64,000 nucleotides of DNA, taken from Petaurus breviceps papuanus (Eukaryota > Chordata > Mammalia > Diprotodontia > Petauridae). The translations under genes and the position numbers were made by a program. The number at the start of each line of letters is the position of its first letter. Position 1 is the stretch's first letter. This document shows, piece by piece, positions 1-11,799 of the stretch. The notes under the pieces are model-generated. The model was not told where the DNA came from and made no database searches. It saw only the letters and a list, made by a program, of their open reading frames with translations. The DNA is taken from assembly GCA_028583685.1 (NCBI GenBank), contig JAMXIF010000049.1, positions 592,440 through 656,439 of the forward strand, read 5' to 3'.

Positions 1-205
1 ACATGGGAGTCTAGAAGGTCAGGGTTCAGATCTTGCCTGTAGCTATGTGATTGTGGGCAAGTCTATAGCCTCATCTGTAAAATGAGGATGATGCCACTTG
101 TAATGCCTGTCTCTCAAGATTATTGTAAGGAACAAGTGTGATAATATTTGTGGAACACTTCACAGACTTTAAAGTGTATTTGAAGGTCAACTATTATTAC
201 TGTAC
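1..205 (+). repeat. MIR-type SINE, 5' end outside window
   Basis: Carries the CORE block (GTGATTGTGGGCAAGTC, then CCTCATCTGTAAAATGAGG) and the MIR 3' half with an AACTATTATTA-like tail. Strongly diverged, so an old copy. Confidence 0.75.
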
Positions 206-690
206 AAGTCTTGCCATAAATTCTCCATGAACAAACAGCTGTGGAGTATTAGGTTTTAGAGACTCTCTGGTGCATACTTTAGACCACAACTATAATTGTA
301 GCTTAAATTAAACAGAGAGAAGCAAGTCACAGAACTGAGTAAAATATAAATCATAGACACACCCATCCTACTCCTTTACAGAATTGGGATGTCTGTGTAT
401 GTGGAACACTGAATGTATTTTTAAACTTTTTGATGTATTGATCAATTTTGCCATTTTTTTCTTATTTTTCTTTTTTTTAACTTTAAAATATTATTTATTA
501 AAGGGGATACCTTTCTGGAAAAGGGAGGTTGGAGGGGGATACTGGGAGAAATTTTGGAAAAGATATCAATAACAATTTATTGTTTAAAAAGTCAAAAAAG
601 TAGTACAAGATAGTATCCCTAAAGAGACAACTTTGAGATCAAAGGACCACCACCAACAGCAACAAAATAAAGCTGGCATGCAAAAAAAGT
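206..690. other. No gene seen; A/T-rich unassigned DNA
   Basis: A/T-rich sequence with T-runs near 450-480 and no splice-flanked open frame. I cannot assign it to a repeat family. Confidence 0.4.
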
Positions 691-850
691 CATAAGATCA
701 TTGATTTACAGCTAGAAAGGACTTAGAGGTCATTTACAGATAAGGAAACTGAGATCCAGAGACATTAGTTAAGTGACTTGCCAAGGGTTACATAGGTGCA
801 AATGGAAGAGATAGGACTTTACCTTCTGCCCTATCACTTCAAATCCAACA
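690..850 (-). repeat. MIR-type SINE fragment (antisense)
   Basis: The reverse complement of the MIR core is visible: TTTACAGATAAGGAAACTGAG, then AAGTGACTTGCCAAGGGTTAC. Confidence 0.7.
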
Positions 851-1349
851 CCATCACACTGCACTCTAATAAAGGATTGTGTGTGAATTGGGTTGACCAT
901 GCTGGTTATGTGGGTCTCCATGTATCTGTCTACATGTGGCTCAAAGGGAGGAATGAATACCTATCTCTAAAGTCTCCTCTAGAAAGCACTCGCCATTCTC
1001 CAAAAGAGACTCCTGCCAGGAGGACAGCAGGAGGTTGGGGCCAGAAGCTTTCTTCAGAGCAAGGGTGCCAGACTAGAATTATATTAGTCTATTTCCTTAA
1101 ATATTGTTAGCCTAAGGGAAGCTATTTTTAGCATGAAGTTGAGCTCCTGATTTCCCCTTAGAAGGGAAAGAGTTCCCCAGGCTAAATGTCCAAGACTTGA
1201 TTTCCTTCCCACCAAATGTCCAGGAAGAACACTTGTAGTGAATACCAAGTAAACCCATTTATTTGAGTCAATAGGAAACAGAAATGAGAGATGGTATACA
1301 GATGAGAATATACCAGGAAATATACAGAGTAAGTGAGCTGAGAGAGAGG

Positions 1350-1396
<47 letters not shown>

Positions 1397-2524
1397 TCAG
1401 TTTCAGGTCTCACCCAAGGGGAAATTCCACCAGTACAGGGAAAGTCTTATACAAATGGGCTGTGAATCATGGGTTACTCAGTGCTGGATGGTGGCAGAGA
1501 GAGTAAACTCCTCCTCTGTCCCCTTTTAGGGTTTGGTTAAAGAGTAGTTTCCCTCTCCAGCCCTGGTTGCCTACAGAGCTTCCAACAAAGAAATTTTGCC
1601 AGCTGTTGCATTTAACTGGACCTGTTAGCACATTACAATTCCATTTTACAAACCAACCATTTTTCTCTAAGTATGTATATAAACATTTCTTCTTTCTTTT
1701 TTCTTCCCACCTGTAGATTAGTTCTTCAGTTTCCAACTGGATTTCCCCTGAAAAAGCCAGCTTAATTTGAATCTACCTCAACAAAGTGTCAGCCAGGGCT
1801 TGTGGTTTCCTTAGAGGAAGAAGATAAAAGCCTGGGGGAAAACATGGGGTGGAATGGGAGGACACCCAACTAAAACAGAAGAAACCTGTCTCAGGTGAAG
1901 ACAAAGATGCAGATGAAGAGGAATGGAAGGAAGCAGGGATACCCTCAGGAGAAGAAGGCAGGGGACACCAGAGAAAGGCAGCTCCCAGAGAAGATGAAGG
2001 CGAGCTAAAGGCAGCAGGGAGGCCTAAAGGAGAATGACCTTGACTTGGGTCAGCCCCATATAAGATGTCAAGGACATATTAACACCCAGGCATCCTCTTA
2101 CTAATTATACCTAATATTGAAAAACTTCTAGGGACTAGCGCTTCAGGCTTACCATTATTGTTCCAGTGATAACACTAGGCTTGGAGCAGGTAAACAAAAT
2201 GTTAGAGTCATCCAAGAGAGGACACCATGAAATGCCTTGGCTTATGGGTCCGGTCCACATTATAAGGGCCAGGGGGAGAAGGGGTTAGAGTTGTTGGATT
2301 AGATGGAGCTTAGCAATTAGTTAATTAGGAAAATATTTTGGATATGACAGTAGGTAGGGGGCAGGGACAGGTATGTAGGGGGGTGGAGAGTGGGTAACCA
2401 TATCATCTTAGTTATGAGAAATTGTTGAGCTCCTGGAATTGTCCTAAATACTTTTTTGATGGGCTCCAGAGATACATTTGGGAATTTCAAGGTTTTTCTA
2501 TTTTTCATTCATTGGTTTCCTTCA
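850..2524. other. Unassigned repeat-like DNA around a (GA)n tract
   Basis: About 1.7 kb with no recognised gene. 960-2330 has the feel of an old interspersed element (A-rich blocks, a TTTATT block near 1258, purine-rich 1850-2035), but I see no paired long repeats or conserved motif that would name it. The short open frame at 1849-2037 is acidic and low-complexity, with no splice or start support. Confidence 0.35.
1338..1394 (+). repeat. (GA)n microsatellite
   Basis: Nearly pure GA dinucleotide run with a few GGGA/AAAG interruptions near its start. Likely polymorphic in length. Confidence 0.95.
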
Positions 2525-2800
2525 CCATCTGGAAGCTAGTTGGTACAATGGATAGAATATTGGACCTGGAGTCAAGAAGACCCAAGTTCAAATCTGACCT
2601 CAGACACTTTCAAATTGTATGATCCTGGGCAAATAATTTAACCTTTGTTTGCCTCAGTTTCCTCAGTGTAAAATATGGATAATAATAGTGCCTGCTTCCC
2701 AGAGTCATTGTGAAGATCAAATGAGAGAACAATTATAAAGTGCTTAACACAGGGCCTGACATGTGGTAGGTACTTAATAAATGCTTGTTTTGTTCCCTCC
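2525..2800 (+). repeat. Marsupial CORE-SINE / MIR-like, near full length
   Basis: tRNA-like head (GCTAGTTGGTACAATGGATAG), B-box region GTTCAAATCTGACC, CORE block, and a 3' end with TACTTAATAAATGCTTGTT, followed by a short (CCTT)n tail. Confidence 0.85.
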
Positions 2801-2904
2801 TTCCTTCCTTCCCACTCAGTACTTCATTAGTATTAACTGATTGCATCATCACAGATGGTGCAAGAGTATGGATGGCAAAATTAACCTCAAATACAAATGT
2901 ATTC

Positions 2905-3080
2905 TAATGGTTATTGGATTTCAGAACTGGAAGACACTATTGCAGAGTGAAGTTCAACCTTTTACCTTACAAATGGAATACAGAGAGTGTAAGTGATTTG
3001 ACCCCAAGTGAGGCAGCAAGTCAGTCACAGAGCCAGAAAAAAAGCTCAGACATCCAGTCGATGGCCACTCTGATACCTCA
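2905..3080 (-). repeat. MIR-like fragment (antisense)
   Basis: Weak antisense MIR pattern: GAACTGGAAGACACTATT, a degraded core, then AAGTGATTTGACCCCAAGTGA. Confidence 0.45.
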
Positions 3081-3244
3081 GGCACAGTTCTGTTTTCCAG
3101 CTATAAAAAGAGTTTCAGGTACTTCAAAGCAATAGCTAAGAAGGCATATGAATTTAATCTCTGGATTCCCATTTATAGGTTGAAAAATAGGCCTTCTTAT
3201 GTTTTGTTACTTGCAAAAAAAAAAAAGAGAAAATGATGAATAAA

Positions 3245-3500
3245 TGAATGAATGAACGAGAAAGCATTTATTGAGCATTTACTGTGTGTTGAGAGCTGGG
3301 GCTACAAATACAAAAAGAGCAAAACAGTCCCTGCCCTAAATGAGCTTGTGTTCTAATAGAGGAAGATAGTGACCATGGAAGGGTGTTGTGGTCAGAAAAG
3401 TCACAATAAGAGTTGGGAAGGTGGGGAAGTGTGTGAAGATGGCCACGGAGTAGCAGAGTTGAGCTAGAGTGCCCAGTCAGAAGCGGAATCTGGATCTAAA
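3245..3500 (-). repeat. L2 LINE 3' end (antisense)
   Basis: Shows the reversed L2 tail (AGCATTTATTGAGCATTTACT, CTGGGGCTACAAATACAAA, CAGTCCCTGCCCTAAATGAG), which occurs many times in this window. Confidence 0.75.
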
Positions 3501-3512
3501 GAACATGGCATG

Positions 3513-3675
3513 TGGGGCGACCAGGTAGCACAGTGAGTAAGAGCACCGGCTCCAGTGTTGAGAAGACCTGGAGATCGAATCCCGGGCTCAGACACTTAGC
3601 ACCCACCCAGAAACACCTGGCCGTGTAACCTTGAGCAAGTTACTTAACCCTAATTGCTTTAAAAAAAAAAAAAAA
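3513..3675 (+). repeat. Short tRNA-derived SINE, subfamily with CACCCAGAAACACCTGG
   Basis: tRNA-like head (GGGCGACCAGGTAGCACAGTG, B-box-like GATCGAATCC), a diagnostic CACCCAGAAACACCTGG segment, a short core and an A15 tail. Perfect target-site duplication: AAAGAACATGGCATG at 3498-3512 and 3673-3687 (A's shared with the tail). Sister copies lie at 8496 and 38187. Confidence 0.93.
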
Positions 3676-3997
3676 GAACATGGCATGACCGTGGTCAAGA
3701 GGACTTCAGTGGCCTTCACAGATTGCTGCAGTGTGTGAGTTTTGGGGGCAGTACTGATGCTTCTGGGTAGAGACAAAAGGAGGCTGCCAACAAGTGTGGT
3801 CTCCCAACAGGTGTGGTCTCCTTGTGTTATTTTTTGCCCCTCCCTATTTTCTTTCACAACACCAGTCATTCATTGAAAGTGTTACCAGTCATCTGTGGGT
3901 ACTTCAGCCTAGAATCCAGACACCTACAATAGATGGGTTAGAAGGGGTGGCCCTTGTCCTGGGGCCTACCCAGAAACACAAATTTTGGGAAACCACT

Positions 3998-4240
3998 TTT
4001 GTTGTTGTTTAGTTGTGTCATATGCTTTGTGACCCCATTTGGAGTTTTCATGGCAAAGATACTGAAGTGGTTTGCCATTTCCTTCTCCAGCTCATTTTAC
4101 AGATGAGGAAACTGAAGCAAACAAGGTTAAATGACTTGCCCAGGGTCACACAGCTAGGAAGTGTCTGAGGTCAGATTTTAACTTAGGTTTTTCTGATTCC
4201 AGTCCTAGAGCTCTGTCTACTACACCATCCAGCTGTCCAT
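3998..4240 (-). repeat. CORE-SINE, full length (antisense)
   Basis: Begins with TTGTTGTTTAGTTGTGTCA and ends in the reversed head CACCATCCAGCTGTCC, with the CORE block between. Typical length of about 240 bp. Confidence 0.9.
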
Positions 4241-4560
4241 GTAAACAATTAAAATTCTAACGGATTAGTGTGAATTTAAATGAATGTCTTCCATTTCTTG
4301 GTCAACTGGTTATTTCTCTAGCCTATCCCTAGAATGGATATATCCAATATGTCAAGCTAACAAAACTGCTGGTTCCTATTGTAATTTCCAAGAAACCAAT
4401 ATCTTGGAGGAAATCCATCTTATTGTCTTCTCTATGCTTCCCTGGGCCTAGGTGGCTAGGACTCTCAGCAAAATCCATTAATTTTTCCCTTTATTTACCA
4501 TCATGAAGAATTTGTTTGCTCAGTCCCCTAGGTAATAATCATTCCCAGCTGGTTCACCAG
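4240..4560. other. No feature recognised
   Basis: Unassigned sequence between a SINE and a MIR piece. No splice-flanked open frame or conserved motif seen. Confidence 0.4.
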
Positions 4561-4710
4561 GGACGTCATTTAACCTCTCTGTTTATCTTCTATAGACAGA
4601 AGACAATAATGGTACCTACCTCCCAGGGTTGTTGAGAAGCTTAGATGAGATCATGTAGATGAAGCACTTAGTCTCAAAATGTCATGGAGATGTCAATATT
4701 TATTATGAAA
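4560..4710 (+). repeat. MIR 3' half
   Basis: ATTTAACCTCTCTGTTTATC followed by AATAATGGTACCTACCTCCC and GGGTTGTTGAG, the usual MIR 3' half. Confidence 0.7.
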
Positions 4711-4829
4711 CAGTGACAGATGTGCAACTGTTTAGTGAATTTAACAAGTCTGACTTCAGCAGTAGAACCCAGCTAGAGATTCTGGTATCCTCGGACTAGG
4801 ACTCTTTTGCCAAATGGAATCCAATTTGG

Positions 4830-5500
4830 TCTATTTTTAAACATTCATTTTTAAATATTGAGTTCCAAATTCTCTCCCTCTTTCCAGCCTCACCTCCCCC
4901 TGCCATTAGAAAGGCAAGCAATATGATACCTATTATACTTGTGAAGTCATGCAAAACATATTTCCATATTCACCATTTGCAAAAAAAGCAAGAAAAATAA
5001 AGTTTAAAAAATGTTTCAATCAGCACTCAAAGTTCATTAGTTCTCTTTAGTTTTTTTTTGTTGATTATATAGGGTTCTCTAAGTATGCCATCATATTATT
5101 TGCAAAGAGTGATAATTTTGCTTTCTCATTGCCTATTCTTATTCTTTCAATTTATTTTTCTTGCCTTATTGCTACTGTTAGCATTTCTAGTATGACACTG
5201 AATAATAATGGTTATAATGGGCATTCTTACTTCACCCCTGATTTCTTAATGGGGAGACTTCTAGTTTATCCCCATTATAGATAATACCTGCTCTTGGATT
5301 TAGATAGATGCTACTTATTTTAAGAAAAGCTCCATTTATTCCAAAGCTTCCTGGTATTTTTAATAGGAATGAGTGTTGCATTTCATCAAAAGCTTTTTCT
5401 GCAGCTACTAAGATAAGCATATGATTAATGTTTATTTTTGTTATAGATCAGTCAATAACGGTTGTAGTTTTGTTACTGCTGACTATTATCAATGATTTGG
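4830..5500 (-). mobile_element. L1 LINE fragment: 3' UTR and ORF2 reverse transcriptase
   Basis: 4830-5040 is reversed marsupial L1 3' UTR (AAGGCAAGCAATATGATACC, GTCATGCAAAACATATTTCC). 5050-5480 is ORF2 on the minus strand. Its frame reads VAAEKAFDEMQHSFLLK, matching the L1 RT core (D)AEKAFDKMQHSFLLK, and continues as IYLNPRAGIIYNGDKL. The first catalytic Asp position reads V here, and both frame ends are lost, so the copy is dead. The 3' UTR abuts the RT segment directly, so the end of ORF2 is missing or these are two fragments. Confidence 0.85.
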
Positions 5501-5534
5501 AAAAAGCTTTTATAAGTACTTACTATGCACAGAG

Positions 5535-5766
5535 TGGGACAGCTAGGTGGCACAACTGATAGAGGGCTAGACCTGGAGTCAGGAAGACTCAGATTCCTGA
5601 GTTCAGATCCAGTCTCAACACTTGTGTGACCCTGGGTGAGTCACTTAACCCTGTTTGCCTCAGTTTCCTCATCTGTAAAATGGGTTGCAGAAGGAATGGC
5701 AAAATCATTGCAGCATCTCTGCCAAGAAAACCCCAAATGGAGTCACAGAGAGTGATACAATGGTTT
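5535..5766 (+). repeat. CORE-SINE, near full length
   Basis: Head GGGACAGCTAGGTGGCACAA, CORE block with CTCAGTTTCCTCATCTGTAAA, and tail CCAAGAAAACCCCAAATGGA. A MIR fragment (to about 5865) follows directly. Confidence 0.9.
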
Positions 5767-5865
5767 GAGTTCAAATCTCACCTCTGTTATCTATTGGCTA
5801 TGTGACCTTGGGCAAATCACTCAACCTCTCAGCGCTCTAGGCAGCTCTCTAAGACTATAAATTGC
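5766..5865 (+). repeat. MIR fragment
   Basis: GTTTGAGTTCAAATCTCACC then GTGACCTTGGGCAAATCACT, a partial MIR adjoining the preceding SINE. Confidence 0.65.
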
Positions 5866-7527
5866 ACTGACTGTGCTGACCTGCACTGGTAGAGGGAGTT
5901 TCCTCACCTGGAAGTTCCAGATACTAATGAAATCAGAGACTCTATCCCTATTTCTATGAAAAGACCTAGGGGAAGGTTTCCTGTATGAAGGATTTATGGG
6001 ATTAAATGGAGAGAAAAATCACATAGAACAAGTGAGGAGAGGTAGAGAGCGATACTGGAGAGGGAGGGAGTGCACATAGCAAGGAGACCCCAGCATTTAT
6101 TGAGAAGATTCTGAAAATGTAGCAGAATAGGACAGGAAATATCCAGCTCTCCAAATTCCTCCCACAAATAGGGTGAAATATTGCCTAAGTGAACTTTAAG
6201 CAACAGAAATAATTAAAAATTGAGGTAAAGCAGTTGTCCTAAGACAACTTCAGAGGATCTTGGAAAAGACCTGACCTCCAGAGGTAGATCTAGCCCAAAT
6301 GAAGTGCAAACACCTCCAGGCAGACTCCTCTGCTCCGGGCCAGTTGGGTTGAGAACTTTCACCTTATGGATAGTGTGGGGGTCAGATGGTTGAGCAGTGG
6401 AAGACTGAAGGACTTTCTTCTCTGGATAGACTCCAGGCTCAATTGTGCTAACCAGATAGATTAGGTCCTGGGCTGTAGCTGTGGGTGAGGCGGAGTGAGC
6501 ACATGCCTGGTGAGTATGGTATGAGAAGGTCAGGGATGCTGCTGGCTGTGGGCACTGCAGAGAGAGGAGTCCCTGGTTTTAGTCCCAGGGCAGAGGGGTG
6601 AGCTGAAGTGTGTAGCTGTGGGAGGAACTACAAGGAGCAAAAGCATTGGTGGTGACGGTGTGACTGGGTTCCCTAGTCATGGTTCAGGGGTAGAAAAGAC
6701 ACCCAGATAGAGCTGAGAAAGCAACAGGAAGAAAAACCTGAAGCCTGAGACATCATCCCTGATACTTTGGGACTAGAACTTGTCTATAATAATAAGCCAC
6801 TAAAGTAATTAATAATAACAATAAGTAAGCAAAGGAGAAAGAACTCAACTATAGATACTTACTATGGGGATAGAGAAGATACGGGTTCATATTCAGAAGA
6901 CAATAGTGAAGTTAAAAAAGCCATTCCTACCTCAAAAAAAAAAAAGAATTCTTGAAAGAGGTTAAAAAGGGCTTTAAAAATAAAATAAAAGAGGTTGAGG
7001 AAAAATTAGGGGAAAAAAATAAGAGCAAGCCAAGAAAATCAATAAAACTATGAAAAGATCAGTCAATTGGAAAAAGAAATCCAAAAACTTAAGGAAGAAA
7101 ATAACTCCTTAAAAACAAGAATTGGGCAAGGGCAAGCTAATGACATAAGACCCAAAGAAATAAAAAAAAAAAATCAAAAGAATGAAAAAAATAGAAGAGA
7201 AAAACAGCTGATCTAGAGAACAGGTCAAGGAGCTGTTACAATACAAGACTTGTCGGACTACCTGAAAGTTATGATTTTAAAAAGAGTCTAGATATGATAT
7301 TACAAGAAATTATTAAGGATATTTTAAATTTAATAACAAGAAATTATTAAATAAAATTAACCCTGAAGTAACCCTGAGAGGTTAAAACAGAGGAAAAATC
7401 CATCAATCACCAAATGAAAAAGATCCCAAAATGAAAACTCAAAGGAATATCATAGCCAAGTTTTAAAGCACTCAGGTTAAGGAGAAAATACAAGCAACAA
7501 GAAAAAAAAATTAAATAGGGTGGAGCT

Positions 7528-7734
7528 GGGGCAGCTAGGTGGCGCAATGAATAGAACACTGGCGCTGGCATCAGGAGGACCCGAGTTCAAACAGAGCCTC
7601 AGACACTTGACACACTTACTAAGCTGTATGACCTTGGTTGGGCAAGTCACTTAACCCCAACTGCCTTGCTTCCTCCCCCCTACCCTCCCCCTACCACACC
7701 CCCCCCACCAAAAACAAACAAATAAATAAATACT
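7528..7734 (+). repeat. tRNA-derived SINE inserted in L1
   Basis: Head GGGCAGCTAGGTGGCGCAAT, CORE block, then a C-rich tail and (AAAT)n. Target-site duplication GTGGAGCT at 7520-7527 and 7735-7742. Confidence 0.87.
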
Positions 7735-8495
7735 GTGGAGCTACAGTTAGGATTACACAAGATGTAGCAGCTTCTACATTAACAGATTGAAGAGTTTGGG
7801 ACATTATATTTTGAAAAGCAAAGGAGCTGAGTTTGCAATCAAGAATAATTTACCCAGCAAAACTCAGTACAATCCTGAACAAAGAAAAAGAAAGGATTTT
7901 AATAAATTGAAAGACTTTCAGGAATTTGTGACAAAAAGACCAGAATTCAGTGGAAAATTTGACATATAAGATCCAGGAGAAACACAAGGTAAACATTAAA
8001 TATTATAATGCACTCAATAAGATCAAATTATTTACTTCTTATATGGGAAAATGTTATCTGTACTCTTAAGAAGGTTATCATTACTTAGACAATTTGAAAG
8101 CATATGTAGATAGAAGGCTTGGAGATGAGTTGAGTATGATGGGATGATTAAAAAAATAAAATTGCGCAGAGAGAGGTAACATGGAACAATTATAAAAATA
8201 ACACATGAATGGAAGAACTGTTACAGTGGAAGCATATGAGATTAGAGGACTGATAATGCTGGGACCTGATTCTCATTGGAACTGGGTTAAAGAGGGAATA
8301 ACACATACATCTAGAAGGACATAAAAGTCTTCTAAATTTATAAAGAAATAGAAGGGTGAGGGGACAGGATAAGGAAGGGACTTTTAAAAGAGAGTGTAGA
8401 TCAAGAAGTAAGAGAGGATAAGGGAGAAATTCTTAGAGGGGTGGGTAGATTAAGGAATGGGGGGGTAAGAGGAGATGATAAGGGAGGAATTCTTA

Positions 8496-8673
8496 TTTAT
8501 TATTATTATTATTATTTGATGTTTTAAAAGCAATCGGTGTTAAGTAACTTGCTCAAGCTTACACAGCCAGGTGTTTCTGGGTGGGTGCTAAGTGTCTGAG
8601 CCCGGATTCGATCCCCAGGTCATCCCAACACTGGTGCCGGTGCTCTTACTCGCTGTGCTACCTGGCTGCCCCT
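8496..8673 (-). repeat. Short tRNA-derived SINE, CACCCAGAAACACCTGG subfamily
   Basis: Reversed copy: (TTA)n tail, AGCAATCGGTGTTAAGTAAC, CCAGGTGTTTCTGGGTGGG, ending TACCTGGCTGCCCC. Perfect 14-bp target-site duplication GGGAGGAATTCTTA at 8482-8495 and 8674-8687. Confidence 0.93.
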
Positions 8674-8959
8674 GGGAGGAATTCTTAAAAAGAATGTATA
8701 TTAACTGGGTAGTGGTTAGAAGTAAATCAGACTGTGAGGAGGGATACAGTAAAAAAAAAAAAAGTGAGGGTAGTAATGAGGAAATGTAGGATGGAGAGAA
8801 ATACATAGCTAGTAATTTTAAGTTTGAATGTGAATAGAATGAACTCACCCATAAAATGGAATGGGTTAAAATCATAATCAACAGTATGTTGTTAACAAGA
8901 AACAAATTTTAAAATGAGAAATACACACAGAATTAAAATAAAGAGCTGGAATAGAATTT

Positions 8960-9124
8960 TTTTTTTTATTTTTGCTTTTTTTTTGGAGGGGCAGGGCAAT
9001 TGGGGTTAAGTGACTTGCCCAAGGTCACGAGGCTAGCAAGTGTTAAGTGTCTGAGGTCAGATTTTAACTCAGGTCCTCCTGACTCCAGAGCTGGTACTCT
9101 ATTCATTGTACCACCTAGCCACCC
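8960..9124 (-). repeat. tRNA-derived SINE inserted in L1
   Basis: T-rich tail, AATTGGGGTTAAGTGACTTG, ending CACCTAGCCACCCC. Target duplication CTGGAATAGAATTT (8946-8959) versus CTGGAGTAGAATTT (9125-9138), one mismatch. Confidence 0.9.
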
Positions 9125-10214
9125 CTGGAGTAGAATTTATTATGCTTTAACAGAGGCTAAAAAAAAAAGTAGGGGCAGTATCATCTCAAAGCTAAAACTA
9201 AATTAGATTTAATTAAAAGAGATACACAGGGAAACTATATTATGATAAAAGGTACCATAGAAAATGAAGCAATATTAATACTAACCCTATATACACTAAA
9301 TGCTATAGCTTCTAAATTTTTAAAGAAAAAATTAAATTTATTACAGGTAGAAATAGATAGTGATGCTAAAATAGTGGGGGACTTGAACCTTCCCCTCTCA
9401 GAATTAGATAAATCTAACTAAAAATAAATAAGAAATTAAGGAGGTGAATAGAGTCTTAGAAAAGCTAGTTATGATAGATATCTGTAGAGAATTGAATGGG
9501 AATAGAAAAGAGTACACCTTTTTCTCTGTGGTACAAGGTACCTTTACAAAAATTGACCACATGTCAGGGCATAAAATTGTAGAAATATTAAATGCATCCT
9601 TTTCAGATCACAGTACAATAAAAATTATATTCAATAGGAAACCATGGGAACCCAGATTGAAAATTATCTGGAGACTAAACAACCTAACCATAAAGAATGA
9701 ATGGGTCAAAGAACAACCAATAATTTCATTAAAGAGGATGACAACAATGAAACAATACATCTAAACTTATGGGGTGCAGCAAAAGCAATAATTAGAGGAA
9801 AGTGTATGTTTCTAAATGCTTACATTAATAAAATAGAGAAAGAGTAGGTCAATGAATTGGGTATGCAATTAAAAAAAAACAACTAGAAATTGACGGTACA
9901 CTCATCAGTTGGGGAATGACTAAACAAGTTGTGGTATATGATTATGATGGAATACTACTATGCTATTAGAAATGATGTGCTAGTTATTTTAGAAAAACAT
10001 GGAAAGATTTGCATGAAATAATGAAGAGTAAAATGAGCAGAACCAAGAGAATATTGTATACAGTAACAGCAATGTTGTTCTAAGAACACCTGTGAAGGAC
10101 TGAATCATTTTGAGTATCATAAATACTCAAATCAACTACAAAGGAGCTATGAAGGAAGATGCTATCCCCATCCAGAGAAAGAACAGGTAAATAGAAGTAT
10201 GTATAGTATGGTTT

Positions 10215-10290
10215 TATATATTATATATGTGTGTGTGTGTATACACACACACATATATGTACATATACACACATATTTGTGTCTAATGAT
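10215..10290. repeat. (TG)n/(CA)n, (TA) microsatellite
   Basis: ATATGTGTGTGTGTGTAT is followed by ACACACACACATATAT. The two halves are complementary and could form a hairpin. Lies in the L1 3' UTR. Confidence 0.85.
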
Positions 10291-10510
10291 AGCCTCCTCT
10301 AAGGAGGGCAGGGAAGGATGGAGAGAAAAAGGTGCAAAGCAGAGAACAAAAGAAAACTTAGAAAGAAGTACAGAAAAACAGGATAATATTTAGTACAAAG
10401 TAAACAATGAGAAATAGAAATTCATAGTTTAATATGGAATCCTCCTTTTATGTTGTGCTGTGTACGTGGAAATGTTCCTTTTTTGTATATAAGTTTAAAA
10501 TGAATAAAAC

Positions 10511-10765
10511 TTAAATTGAAACATTTATTAAGTACCTACTATGTACCAGGTGCTGAGGTAAGCACTTTTAAAATATTATCTCATTTGATCCTCACAATAA
10601 TCCTTGGAGGTAGGTGCTGTTATTATCCCCATTTTACAACTGAGGAAACTAAGGCATACAGTAGTTAAGTGATTTGCCCAGGGTCACACAGCTAGTAAAT
10701 GTCTGAGGTCACATTTGAACTCAAGTCTTAAGACCCAGCAGTCTACCTACCTGCCTCACAGCTTG
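10511..10765 (-). repeat. MIR, full length (antisense)
   Basis: CATTTATTAAGTACCTACTA, CATTTTACAACTGAGGAAAC, CCCAGGGTCACACAGCTAGT: the whole MIR in reverse. Confidence 0.88.
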
Positions 10766-10959
10766 GTATGAACCATAATTATAGTTATCGTATGTATCAA
10801 TGCCCATTGGTACACTGCATAAAAATGGGAAACTTGAAGAATCAAGAAATCAAAACTTAATAACGAAAGCTGATGATAAAGAGGAATGCCTATCAACTTG
10901 CATTCATAGGAGTTTCTTCACCCAGGAGTTCCCTATACCTATGTAATGCCAGGTCTAGA

Positions 10960-11105
10960 CTCCTTCTTAATCCCTTCCTCAAAGCAGTGGGCTAAACTCT
11001 GGGGATGCACATAGAAAAGGGAGACAGTCCCTGCTCTCCAGGAGTGCCCAATCTAGTGGGGGAGATGACACATATGGAAGGTTTTAGCTGCAAGTCAGAT
11101 GGAAA
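10960..11105 (-). repeat. L2 3' end fragment (antisense)
   Basis: CTCTGGGGATGCACATAGAA and CAGTCCCTGCTCTCCAGGAG match the reversed L2 tail. Confidence 0.65.
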
Positions 11106-11109
11106 GTAC

Positions 11110-11430
11110 CCTCAGTCCTAAGGGTCCAGTGGCAAAACAGATGGTAATGAATCATCTTTAATGCCATTTCCATTGATAACACAATACCCATTTCTGACAT
11201 TGAGCCATTTGGATAGTGCCAAGAATGTTGGTGGTAAGAAGGAGCTGAGAATGTTTAACCTGGAGAAGGCCTGGGGCTGTTGTGATGGTGGCAAAGATCT
11301 TTGGGGATTAGACTTGTGAGTCAATGAGTAGACCAATAGCTAGAAGCTATAGAGAGGCAGATTTGGGAGGAATTTCTCAATCAGCATATCCAAAAGTGCC
11401 TTAGAAGTTTGTAAATTCCTTGAAGACCAG
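11110..11430 (+). repeat. CR1/L3-type LINE fragment
   Basis: GAATGTTTAACCTGGAGAAG, GGGGATTAGACTTG and AGAGGCAGATTTGGGAGGAA follow the order of the mammalian CR1/L3 3' region. Confidence 0.65.
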
Positions 11431-11474
11431 GAAGAAGGAAGGAAAGATGAAATTATTAAGTACCTACTATGCCC

Positions 11475-11735
11475 CGAGGAGCTAGGTGGCATGGTGGATA
11501 GAATGCCCAGCCTAGAGTCAGGAACATTCATCTTTGCCAGTTCAAAATTGGCCTCGGACATTTAACTGTGTGACCCTGGGCAAGTCACTTCACCTTAGTT
11601 TGCCTTAGTTTCTTTATCTGTAAAATGGAGATTAAAAGTAACACCTACCTCCCAGGATGATTATGAGATCATATTTATAAAGCACTTAGCACATAGCAGG
11701 TGTAACATAAATGTTAGTTATTATTGCTCTACAAG
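11475..11735 (+). repeat. CORE-SINE / MIR-like, full length
   Basis: Head GAGCTAGGTGGCATGGTGGA through CORE to AAAGCACTTAGCACATAGCA. It interrupts a piece of L2/MIR 3' sequence (ATTATTAAGTACCTACTATG). Confidence 0.85.
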
Positions 11736-11799
11736 TGGTCTGACCAGGGCAGAGTGCAATATGGCCAAGTCACCTTAGTCCTAGATACAATGCCCTTCT

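Larger units (their letters stand above)
6113..10510 (+). mobile_element. L1 LINE, plus strand, 5' UTR to 3' UTR, rearranged
   Basis: The 5' UTR (about 6113-6820) shares CCAGCTCTCCAAATTC, AAGCAGTTGTCCTAAGACAA and GACCTCCAGAGG with the antisense L1 5' end at 54.1-54.3 kb. ORF1-like A-rich sequence starts near 6820 and runs to about 8000. 9440-9770 encodes the end of the ORF2 endonuclease (TFTKIDHMSGHK, then SDHSTIKIIF, the L1 SDH motif). From about 9895 it is 3' UTR (TTGGGGAATGACTAAACAAG), so the reverse transcriptase is absent. Three SINEs sit inside (7528, 8496, 8960). Confidence 0.88.

Noticed and set aside
1849-2037. 62-codon acidic open frame (MEWEDTQLKQ...)
   Set aside because: Low-complexity E/G/K composition in a purine-rich stretch, with no flanking gene structure.
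3512-3675. Possible functional tRNA gene because of A- and B-box-like words
   Set aside because: It cannot fold as a complete cloverleaf, and has an A-tail and target duplication, so it is a SINE.
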